Shown piece after piece: positions 58,301 through 64,000 of a stretch of 64,000 nucleotides of DNA. The notes beneath the pieces were generated by a model that ran no database searches, was not told the origin of the DNA, and worked only from the letters and a program-made list of their open reading frames with translations. How positions within the stretch are numbered: the stretch's first letter is position 1; every line of letters starts with the position of its first letter. A program made the position numbers and the translations under genes. This DNA comes from Microglena sp. YARC (lineage: Eukaryota; Chlorophyta; Chlorophyceae; Chlamydomonadales; Chlamydomonadaceae): NCBI GenBank assembly GCA_022414725.1, contig CM039463.1, forward strand, positions 51,504,277 through 51,568,276. Direction: 5' to 3'.

Positions 58301-61300
58301 AAGACAGAGCATGAACATTATTAGTCTGCATATACGTTTTTTTTATATTTGTAAACTTGTATTGGGCTGGGAAAGACAGAGCATGAACATTATTAGTCTG
58401 CATATATGTTTTTTTTATATTTGTAAACTTGTATTGGGCTGGGAAAGACAGAGCATGAACATTATTAGTCTGCATATATGTTTTTTTATATTTGTAAACT
58501 TGTATTGGGCTGGGAAAGACAGAGCATGAACATTATTAGTCTGCATATATGTTTTTTTTATATTTGTAAACTTGTATTGGGCTGGGAAAGACAGAGCATG
58601 AACATTATTAGTCTGCATATATGTTTTTTTATATTTGTAAACTTGTATTGGGCTGGGAAAGACAGAGCATGAACATTATTAGTCTGCATATATGTTTTTT
58701 TTATATTTGTAAACTTGTATTGGGCTGGGAAAGACAGAGCATGAACATTATTAGTCTGCATATTTGTAATTTTATATTTGTAAACTTGTATTGGGCTGGG
58801 AAAGACAGAGCATGAACATTATTAGTCTGCATATTTGTACTTTTATATTTTTACATTTGTATTGGGCTGGGAAAGACAGACACCAGAGACGTATACATGT
58901 GGACAAGCTTGTTCACCGCCTCTTCCATAGCCAGCCAGAGCATGCACCTGTTGAGTGCCAGCCAGTTATTAGTCTACATATCTGGATATTTTTAATATTG
59001 GGCTTGGTAGGACAGATTCCAGAGTGGCGTACATGTGGACGAGCTTGCTCACCGACTCTGCCATAGCCAGCCAGAGCATGCACCTGTTGAGTGCCAGCCA
59101 GAGCATCAGTCTACATAATTTGATACATTTTATATTGGGCTGGGTAAGACAGATTCCAGAGTGGCGTACATGTGGACGAGCTTGTCAACTGACTCTTACA
59201 TAGCTTTCACCTGTTGAGTGCCAGACATGAAGTATGAACATGATTAGTCCGCATATTTTGAAATATGTATTGGGCTGGGTGCCCCCTGACTAGATCCACA
59301 GGCTCTGGTCGGAGGATGAGGCGGAGTCATGTAGGCTTGGTAGGACAGATTCCAGAGTGGCGTACATGTGGACGAGCTTGCTCACTGACTCTGCCATAGC
59401 CAGCCAGAGCATGCACCTGTTGAGTGCCAGCCAGAGCATCAGTCTACATAATTTGATATATTTTATATTAGGCTGGGTAAGACAGATTCCAGAGTGGCGT
59501 ACATGTGGACGAGCTTCCTTACCAACCATTGTTTTTATTTCAGATTTCTGTAGTCCAGGTTGAGTAGCTACTTGGGCTACTCAACCCTGATTTCAGGATA
59601 GTTGCGTAGCCATCCCATGGCGGAGCGATGAGCCTGGTGGGTCGGGGGGCAGCACGTCTTGATATCGGGGGGTTCGGGGGGTGTAGCATTCTACGGAATG
59701 GCGACGCGTCGTCAAAAAATGAAACACTGTCACCGACTCTCCCATGGTTTGCACCTGTTGAGTGCCAGCCACAGAGCATGGCAATTGTAAGTACCGTACG
59801 CAAATCTTGATAAATTTTATATCGGGCAGGTCAGGACAGAGCCCAGAGTTGCGTATATGTGGCCCAGCTTGTTTACCGACTCCACCATGACTTCCACCTA
59901 CTGACATGTAACATGTAAAAATCAAAATTACAATTATTCTTTGGCTACTACCTGTTGAGTGCAAGCCAGAGCATGGCAGCCAGTGCCAGCCAGCCAGTGC
60001 CAGCCAGAGCATGCCAGCCAGCCAGAGCATGGCAGCCAGTGCCAGCCAGCCAGAGCATGCCAGCCAGCCAGTGCCAGCCAGAGCATGCCAGCCAAAGCAT
60101 GGCGATTGTTAGTACCGAACGCATACTTTGATATATTTTATATCGGGCTGGGTAGGACAAGGCCCAGAGTTGTGTATGTGTGGCCCAGCTTGTTTACCGA
60201 CTCTAGCATAGCTTCAACCTATGTAACATGTAACAATTCAAATTTGAATCCTTGCATGGCTTCCGGCTATGTAACATGTAACAATTCAAATTTGAATTAG
60301 TGCATAACTTCCGGCTATGTTATATGTAACAATTCAAATTATTACATGGCTTCAAGCTATCTAACAAGTAACAATTCAAATTTAAATTCTTGCATGGCTT
60401 CCGGCTATGTAACATGTAACAATTCAAATTATTACATGGCGTCCAGCTATGTAACATGTAACAATTCAAATTCGAATTCTTGCATGGCTTGCACCTGTTG
60501 AGTGCCAGCCACAGTGCATGACAGTCCTCGTATTTTGAAGTATCGTATCTTATACAGGGCTTCAAGATTTGTACTACGATATTACTCAGATACCATTGAA
60601 CAAGTTCTATGCAGCGTCGCAAGCGACGCGGAAAATTGGCAGAGAGTGTTCGCGACGGAGCGACAGGTGACAACGGATGCGAGTTAGTTGCGAGACCGTT
60701 GGCTTACATCTCGGTCAAACGGTCGGTCCGTTGGTCGGTTGGACAGACAAATGTGAAACCCAGGGGGCTCCCACCCCCTTGAAACCCAGGGGGGCTCAGC
60801 CTAAAAATGCATTTTAGGACATTCCATACATACATCAATTATTTAAGAATTTCTACTAGGATATTAATGTTATCGCCAGGAAGCGCATATAGTTGGTGAA
60901 ATAATTGGTTTCGGACGGGCTTTTGGATGCAACTGTTGGGAGAAGGTCCTCGACCATGCATGTAGACAAATACCTTCTTGCAGACTGTTGGTAATGGTCT
61001 TTGTGATAGGCTGGGTTGAATTGGTCTAGGATGGGTTGGTCTAGGCTGGGTTGGTCTAGGCTGGGTTGGTCTAGGCTGGGTTGGTCTAGGCTGGGTTGGT
61101 CTATGATGGGTTGGTCTAGGATGGGTTGGTCTATGATGGGTTGGTCTAGGATGGGTTGGTCTAGGATGGGTTGGTCCAGGCTGGGTTGGTCTAGGCTGGA
61201 TTGGTCTAGGCTGGGTTGGTCTAGGCTGGGTTGGTCTAGGCTGGGTTGGTCCAGGCTGGGTTGGTCTAGGCTGGGTTGGTCTAGGCTGGGTTGGTCTAGG

Positions 61301-61586
61301 CTGGGTTGGTCCAGGCTGGGTTGGTCTAGGCTGGGTTGGTCTAGGCTGGGTTGGTCTAGGCTGGGTTGGTCTAGGCTGGGTTGGTCTAGGCTGGGTTGGT
61401 CTAGGCTGGGTTAGGATGGCAACTTCTGAATATAGCAGCAAGCAATCAACAGGTCAATATACAGTCACAATACCCCACTCACAAGCGTTTTCATCTCAGC
61501 TGTGTCCTCCTCCTTTCTTGCATCCTTCCCCAGCTTGGTGGATGCAGCCACAAACTCCCGCAGGGGCTCCAACAGGGGATGTTCAA
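44653..61586 (-). CDS. minus-strand gene of unknown function, partial, many tandem exon edges
   Basis: Exons in gene order, with phases that all agree: 61586-61483, 57080-56829, optional 63-nt cassettes within 55913-56620, 52750-52492, 50725-50264, 49450-48435, 47056-46363, 46338-46315 and 44812-44653. The composite begins [20 protein letters not shown], then [20 protein letters not shown]. Pro/Ala-rich and helical segments follow, including a long coiled coil. I recognise no family and assign no function. The first and last exons are missing or unseen. Nearly every exon edge is duplicated nearby with its splice site. Unbroken phase over eight exons is the main argument for a real gene. The cassette copies and the 24-nt exon are the least certain parts. 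Confidence 0.6.
45240..46362 (-). repeat. array of a 24-nt microexon cassette and GT microsatellite
   Basis: About twelve units of roughly 80-110 bp each. Each has a copy of CCCAGATGTCGCCAG followed by the donor GTGATCATTTGTCC, separated by (GT)n and G runs. The copy at 46315-46338 has a true acceptor (TCTCCTACAG), is exactly 24 nt and fits phase 1 on both sides. The copy at 45805-45827 keeps an AG but is 23 nt. The others have TACGG or CCGG instead of CAG, so most are dead decoys. Confidence 0.8.
46363..47056 (-). CDS. exon of the minus-strand gene, Ser/Thr/Pro/Ala repeats
   Basis: Acceptor GGAGTGCAG precedes GAT at 47056; donor GTAAAG follows 46363. It begins [20 protein letters not shown] and contains repeats of the type [15 protein letters not shown] and [20 protein letters not shown] (about 45 residues, three copies). 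It is probably disordered. A start at 47095 ([10 protein letters not shown]) is an alternative first exon. Phase in and out fits the neighbours. Confidence 0.5.
47100..47585. repeat. tandem repeats CAGTTAGTGAAGTTAGTTGT and 43-47-bp units
   Basis: The first block (47110-47290) repeats CAGTTAGTGAAGTT about eight times. The second (47300-47585) repeats CAGTCAGTTAAGTTTGTTGA plus AGTCAAGTTAGTTAACTTAT about six times. A further unit reappears at 47835-47880, after a palindromic element. Confidence 0.9.
47588..47770. mobile_element. palindromic ATGATATCATATGAT element P1
   Basis: Ends TAGGGATTGGCAATATGATA and TTGCCGTTCCCTA are inverted. The interior has repeated TATGATATCATATGATG and GGTCTGACTAG. 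Relatives are at 51655-51785, 51805-51885, 62845-62935 and 63455-63770. This copy splits the 47-bp tandem repeat. Confidence 0.7.
48256..48418 (+). repeat. interstitial telomere-like TTTAGGG motifs
   Basis: GTTTAGGGTTTAGG occurs several times with degenerate spacers (GTGGTTATAGGG). TTTAGGG is the plant and green-algal telomere repeat. The motif lies in the intron between two exons of the minus-strand gene, so it is not a chromosome end. A GGGTGGATGGGTG-rich stretch (48060-48210) flanks it. Confidence 0.75.
48435..49450 (-). CDS. exon of the minus-strand gene, long coiled coil
   Basis: Acceptor GAGCGCAG before 49450 and donor GTGGGT after 48435 give 1016 nt, phase 1 in and 0 out. It begins [20 protein letters not shown] with [13 protein letters not shown] Glu/Val-rich acidic part follows. 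Two homologous coiled-coil heptad blocks come next ([20 protein letters not shown] and [20 protein letters not shown]). The end is Ser/Pro-rich with [15 protein letters not shown]. An ATG at 49460 just upstream could serve as an alternative start. No family is recognised. Confidence 0.6.
49575..50030. repeat. about 115-bp tandem repeat, four copies
   Basis: GGGGGATGAGCGGAGAAAG, GGTTGCCTGGTCAGTCACGG and GGGAAGGGGTGAGTGGG repeat four times with few changes. An M1 MITE follows at once. Confidence 0.9.
50034..50232. mobile_element. MITE M1 beside an exon of the minus-strand gene
   Basis: Inverted ends CATTTCTTTTCAGCTACAGG and GATGGCTGAAAAGAAAAGT, with CAGCTTCTAGACAGCTCC and GAGTTGCCTAGAAGCTGC inside. 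It lies 31 bp beyond the donor of the exon at 50264. Confidence 0.88.
50264..50725 (-). CDS. exon of the minus-strand gene
   Basis: Begins after CATCCCAG and ends before GTGATG, 462 nt, phase 1 on both sides. It reads [57 protein letters not shown] and then a Ser/Ala-rich stretch ending SVQHPP. The helical [11 protein letters not shown] and FSSFMESML parts look like a small folded domain. No family is recognised. Seven copies of its first bases lie upstream (50730-51120). Confidence 0.6.
50730..51120 (-). repeat. about 60-bp array of exon start CCCAG|GTATTGTGAAAAGGC
   Basis: Six further copies of the acceptor plus exon start GTATTGTGAAAAGGC, spaced 57-63 bp, are separated by CACCTCTCCATCATCCCCAC. 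Each copy contains CAGGT, so each carries both an acceptor-like AG and a donor-like GT. A second array (GGTATGAGGTTGGTGATG, 18 bp, about seven copies) follows at 51230-51350. Confidence 0.85.
51655..51885. mobile_element. two P1 palindromic elements in tandem
   Basis: Copy one ends at CGCTCCCTAGTCATATGC. Copy two runs from CATAGGGAACGGCAATATG to ATGCCAGTCCCTACG. The interiors share ATGATATCATATGATG and GACTGCCGGCATC or TTGGTCAACATC. Confidence 0.65.
51988..52250 (+). mobile_element. hairpin/GCGTCGC family element, long copy
   Basis: 5' hairpin GCGGAGCCCCCTCTTCAAGG with GGGAGCCCCCAGGG. The middle has ACGGTCTCGTAACTAACTC twice. The 3' palindrome GCGTCGCTTGCGACGC is followed by GGACTTGTCAGGGTGTT. 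Matches 37626-37850 and, reversed, 60600-60795. Confidence 0.75.
52277..52370 (-). repeat. duplicate of the exon end at 52492
   Basis: CACAATACCTGGTGTTACAT, CAGCACCAGATGCGTCTCCC and CCATCATGAGGGAAGTCC repeat 52485-52560, including the donor. It lies downstream of the real exon, so it is a decoy donor. Confidence 0.8.
52492..52750 (-). CDS. exon of the minus-strand gene, Pro-rich
   Basis: Acceptor ATTCATTCCCAG before 52750, donor GTATTG after 52492, 259 nt, phase 0 in and 1 out. It reads [20 protein letters not shown], a Pro-rich stretch, then [20 protein letters not shown] and GADVTPG across the junction. Copies of its start (GCAAAGCAGCTG) lie near 53024, 53204, 53345, 53475, 53655 and 54668. 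Confidence 0.6.
52925..54700 (-). repeat. tandem array grown from an exon start
   Basis: Between copies of GCAAAGCAGCTGTG the sequence repeats GTGTAGGGGTGAGATTGTAT and GAATAAATGTGTGAGAGT about 17 times (53740-54600). The period is about 57-60. A 604-codon minus frame crosses all of it and reads [18 protein letters not shown] repeats. I treat that as an artefact of a unit length near a multiple of three. Confidence 0.8.
55190..55400. mobile_element. GCGTCGC-terminal element, second copy
   Basis: GCGACGCGTCGCAAATTGAG, CCCCACGGAGTATGTAGCGC, GACTAGTTTGGCCGGACCC and GGCGGCGCGTCAC match 3945-4175 in order and orientation. A module R2 fragment precedes it (55112-55168). Confidence 0.55.
55480..56640 (-). 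repeat. 102-bp array of a 63-nt cassette exon with 39-nt spacers
   Basis: About nine units. Each has an exon-like 63 nt ([18 protein letters not shown] core) preceded by an ACCAGCAG acceptor and followed by a strong donor GTAAGGGACG. An example is 55913-55975. The 39-nt spacer is also free of stops, so the array can be read spliced (21 residues per unit) or through (34 per unit). The unit resembles the end of the exon at 56829-57080 ([18 protein letters not shown]). Units at 55480-55790 are more decayed. Confidence 0.85.
56829..57080 (-). CDS. exon of the minus-strand gene
   Basis: Acceptor GTACTCAACAG before 57080, donor GTAAGAGAC after 56829, 252 nt, phase 0 both sides. It reads [20 protein letters not shown], a Ser/Gly/Lys linker with [10 protein letters not shown], then [20 protein letters not shown] and [13 protein letters not shown]. 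Its start is duplicated at least eight times upstream (58868-60222) and its end about nine times downstream. Confidence 0.6.
57100..58870 (-). repeat. 71-bp satellite, about 25 copies
   Basis: The unit contains AGCATGAACATTATTAGTCT, GCATATATGTTTTTTTATAT and TTGTATTGGGCTGGGAAAGA. On the minus strand it ends CTGTCTTTCCCAGCCC. That resembles the point where the duplicated exon starts next to it break off (CTGTCTTTCCCAGCCC after MYTSLVS). The satellite therefore probably grew from the flank of such a duplicate. Confidence 0.9.
58868..60222 (-). repeat. eight tandem copies of an exon start (KLVHMYASL module)
   Basis: Copies of the exon start at 57080 lie near 58868-58953, 59005-59094, 59150-59220, 59346-59424, 59481-59525, 59728-59760, 59836-59910 and 60163-60222. 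Most keep the CTCAACAG acceptor and the core of GAACAAGCTTGTCCACATGT. The copy broken at 59525 has a GACGCGT-end TIR element (59528-59725) inserted in it. A further CCAGCCAGAGCATGCCAG array (59965-60100) sits inside. Confidence 0.85.
60222..60500 (+). repeat. about 58-bp tandem repeat (GCTATGTAACATGTAACAAT)
   Basis: Five copies of GGCTTCCGGCTATGTAACAT and GTAACAATTCAAATTTGAAT. It ends in another CACCTGTTGAGTGCCAGCC, the intron side of the exon-start module. Confidence 0.85.
60600..60795 (-). mobile_element. hairpin/GCGTCGC family element, reversed copy
   Basis: Starts with GCGTCGCAAGCGACGCGG and ends with CCCAGGGGGCTCCCACCCCC, then a second CCCAGGGGGGCTC, opposite to 51988-52250. Confidence 0.75.
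61010..61412. repeat. 15-bp minisatellite GGTTGGTCTAGGCTG
   Basis: About 27 copies. The unit is five codons, so both strands are open (Trp-Ser-Arg-Leu-Gly or Gln-Pro-Arg-Pro-Thr), which is not evidence of coding. Confidence 0.97.
61483..61586 (-). CDS. most 5' recognised exon of the minus-strand gene
   Basis: Acceptor CTCTACAAACAG before 61586 and donor GTGAGT after 61483, 104 nt, phase 1 in and 0 out. It reads [20 protein letters not shown] and [14 protein letters not shown], amphipathic and helical in look. The acceptor is duplicated 26 bp upstream (ACTACAAACAGTTGAAC). No family is recognised. Confidence 0.55.
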
Positions 61587-61620
61587 CTGTTTGTAGAGAG
61601 GGAGTTCAACTGTTTGTAGT

Positions 61621-61880
61621 TTGTTTATGATGATGATAATGTTGATGATGATGATGTTGATGATGTTGATGATGTTGATGATAATGTTGATGATAATCAT
61701 GTTGATGATGATGTTCATGATAATGTTGATGATGTTGATAATGTTGATGATGTTGATGATAATGTTGATGATAATCATGTTGATGATGATGTTCATGATA
61801 ATGTTGATGATGTTGATGATGTTGATGATAATGTTGATGATGTTGATGATAATGTTTATTCTGCTGCTGCTGATGATGAT
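61621..61880. repeat. GATGATGTTGAT microsatellite
   Basis: Repeats of GATGTTGATGATAATGTTGA with longer units of about 69 bp. The Met-Leu and Asn-Ile frames are artefacts. Confidence 0.95.
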
Positions 61881-61994
61881 GTTGGTTACGTTTTTCCTGG
61901 TGCCCTGCTGGACTTCAAATGTGACCGTTGCTTGGTGATGATGATGAGTCAACAGGGACTTCCGACTTACTCGTGTTGCATCCATACATGTATT

Positions 61995-62092
61995 ATAGTT
62001 CAGTTGGTGGTTGGCGACAGAGCAAGCAAACGGGCTTCCCCCCCCCCCAAAACTCACGCCTTGTAAAAAGGCGTACTATTTATTTATGAATT
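61995..62092 (+). repeat. dispersed repeat R1
   Basis: GAGCAAGCAAACGGGC, a C run, ACTCACGCCTTGTAAAAAGG and ACTATTTATTTAT. Confidence 0.7.
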
Positions 62093-62177
62093 ATAGTACA
62101 GTGCCTGTGTGTCTAAGATGGCGAGCAGCCATGGCTATAGCCATGTAACCAAGCTCAATTCCAAGTGAGGCTCCCGT

Positions 62178-62520
62178 TTGACCCCCCCCCCCCCCCCCCC
62201 CCCTCAACAACCACACCACCCAACTACCTCCTACCCCGCCCAACTAACCCCCCCCACACACACACCTACCTCCCAACCCCGCTCCCCCACCCAACTAACC
62301 TCCCCCATACCCCCCCCCTCACCCCAACTACCTCCCTACCCCCCCCCCCCCCCTCCACCCCAGCTTCTACTCTACCACCCCACTCAACTGCGAAAATCAC
62401 CTCTCCCTGCCTCAAGGACAGAACAAGATCTTGCTTGTAAAACAAAGCTTGTATCCACGCACTTCAGCCTGGACCTGGAGCTGTCTATTCCCCCCCCCCC
62501 CCCCCCCCCCCCCCTGCCCC
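62178..62520. repeat. C-rich low-complexity stretch with poly-C runs
   Basis: C runs of over 20 near 62180-62203 and 62490-62513, with CCACCCAACTAAC-type repeats between. Proline/threonine frames here are not supported. CAGCCTGGACCTGGAGCTGTC (62465) and CAGCATGGACCTGCAGCTGTC (62612) look like another duplicated short segment. Confidence 0.85.
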
Positions 62521-62635
62521 CACTCACCAATCCCCAACCACCCACACAGACACCAAAAACAAAAGCCACACCAGCCACCTATACTTAACCAATAATAAAA
62601 ATGCCCACTCCAGCATGGACCTGCAGCTGTCTTCA

Positions 62636-62832
62636 TCACGTTTGACGGTTATGACGACATCCTGCCGGAAAAAATAAGGAAAAACAGGACTTGGGTAAAC
62701 CTCTTCGACCCACTTTGTTTCACCGGCAGTCGTTCCGTTGCAACCAATAGGGTCGAAGAGGTTTACCCAAGCCCAAGTTCCGCTTCTTCTTTTGTCCGGT
62801 AGGATATCATCATAACTGTCAAACGTGACAAA
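62636..62832. mobile_element. foldback element with long inverted arms
   Basis: Left CACGTTTGACGGTTATGACG, CATCCTGCCGGA and ACTTGGGTAAACCTCTTCGA are mirrored on the right by TCGAAGAGGTTTACCCAAG, TGTCCGGTAGGATATCATC and ATAACTGTCAAACGTG. The arms are about 75 bp around a short loop. No coding capacity. Confidence 0.85.
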
Positions 62833-62844
62833 CTGCTTGGATCA

Positions 62845-63770
62845 TGTTTAGCGACCGGCATATCATATCATGCTGACCAAAAAGGAGTATGATATCATAT
62901 AAATTGCATCATATGATATTATATAAATAGGTTTAGGAGGGGGGGGGGGGGGGGGGGGGGGCGTAGGAGTTGAGTGCTAATAGCGCTAAAAACAAACCCC
63001 GTTATTATAGCGCTAACTAGAGGTGAAGAGAAGAGAAATAGCACGTCGTCATACGTAGCCTGTCATACGTACCCTACGTAGCCAAACAAATGAACAGTGG
63101 TCTAGAGTTTGGACTGACCCATCCGGGATTTTGCCACGTTCTGTTATGTACTTATATACTTATTTTCCTCCAGTGTAACTTGCTGACAGAATAATACAGC
63201 GATCTCCATTGGCTCCTGCAGTTCCTGCAGAGCTATTTCATCATGAACTCATGAAAGTCAGCTCATACACAATTGCCACAAAGGTCAGTAGGATAAATAA
63301 CAACACTCTCCTACACACATGGCACTTTTCCTGGGTTTTTTTGTCTAAATCAGTTGTGCACTATTAGGGCTAATTTAGCTAATAGCACTATTAGGGTTAA
63401 TTTGGTCCAAAGTTAGCCCTAAACACTGAAGCCTATGTACAAATGGTGACTCTAGCCTAGTCAGACTGCCGAGATCATATGATATCATATTGCCGTTACC
63501 TAATCATGTAGCACCATGGCCGACCTCGGAATCTTGATCAGTATAGAGTTCAAACCGATGCTGTTGCAACCCCTGGGTAAAGCCTTAATTGGATTTACAT
63601 AATGTTGTAAACGGCGTTATGAACGATTTGACCATTTGATCAGATGGTTGAATGGCTCACACTACCACTTACAACAGATCAAGTGGCACTATAGTCAGAC
63701 TTTAGCTAGTCAGACTGCCGGCATCATATGATATCGTATGATGCCATGATATCATATGATTAGGGTTGGG
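62845..63770. mobile_element. P1 palindromic element copies and unassigned end of window
   Basis: P1-type segments lie at 62845-62935 (GTATGATATCATATAAATTG) and 63455-63770 (GACTGCCGAGATCATATGAT and GACTGCCGGCATCATATGAT). A G run of about 22 is at 62938-62961. Between them (62965-63450) are AT-rich sequence with TAGCGCTAAAAAC and no recognised gene. After 63770, CGTATAAACATATGAACGTA repeats occur. Confidence 0.5.
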
Positions 63771-64000
63771 AAGCAAACGTATATTTTCATTTTTATATGC
63801 CGTATAAACATATGAACGTATAAACGAATGCATATAAACGTATAAAAACGTATGAGTAATTATTGCACTTCTTGGGAAAAGATTTTTACATGGGTTTAAA
63901 TGTATTGCCGCGTTGCTTATTTCATTGGCTTTACATATCAACTCTCAAAAAAATATTCTGGCAATATTAGGTTGTCCATATCTCAGAAAAATAAATCTCG

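Noticed and set aside
61016..61441. Trp-Ser-Arg-Leu-Gly and Gln-Pro-Arg-Pro-Thr frames
   Set aside because: Both strands are open because the 15-bp unit is five codons long.

Overview
The window reads as nuclear DNA of a repeat-rich, intron-rich green alga (Archaeplastida). Two genes are clear and both are plant-type. One is a plastid MPBQ/MSBQ methyltransferase (VTE3-like, 8 exons, 338 codons). The other is a 26S proteasome ATPase (RPT1-like, 4 exons, 426 codons). Interstitial TTTAGGG-type telomere motifs, TGTAA motifs after the VTE3 stop and a Dualen/RandI-like LINE also fit a chlorophyte or prasinophyte. The species cannot be fixed from sequence alone.

Layout. 0-3.5 kb: an 86-bp satellite, then a TACCCCA heptamer array holding a tRNA-derived SINE. 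3.5-6.7 kb: part of a plus-strand gene with an ankyrin-like exon, followed by 17 tandem copies of an intron-end/exon-start cassette. 6.8-10.1 kb: trinucleotide, (CA)-rich and hexamer repeats. 10.2-20.6 kb: one large, frameshifted, minus-strand non-LTR retrotransposon. It carries Josephin-like cysteine-protease modules, an APE endonuclease, reverse transcriptase, RNase H, a zinc-knuckle-like motif and a PD-(D/E)XK-like C-terminal domain. 21.4 kb: the last exon of an unrecognised gene. 24.9-31.6 kb: VTE3. 32.9-38.3 kb: RPT1. 38.3-44.6 kb: repeats and SINEs. 44.6-61.6 kb: a minus-strand gene of unknown function. Its exons are phase-compatible and sit among huge tandem arrays. 61.6-64 kb: low-complexity sequence and palindromic elements.

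The two known genes work in different places. VTE3 acts in the plastid inner envelope in plastoquinone and tocopherol synthesis. RPT1 is a subunit of the cytosolic and nuclear proteasome base. Nothing suggests a functional cluster.

The most striking pattern is that exon edges are tandemly duplicated together with their splice sites. It appears in VTE3, in the ankyrin-like gene and in the minus-strand gene. The result is arrays of decoy or cassette exons, from 2 to about 17 copies. Some are in frame, such as a 24-nt repeat exon and an alternative last exon in VTE3. Others seem to have seeded satellites. These arrays explain most of the long low-complexity reading frames here, which should not be taken as proteins.
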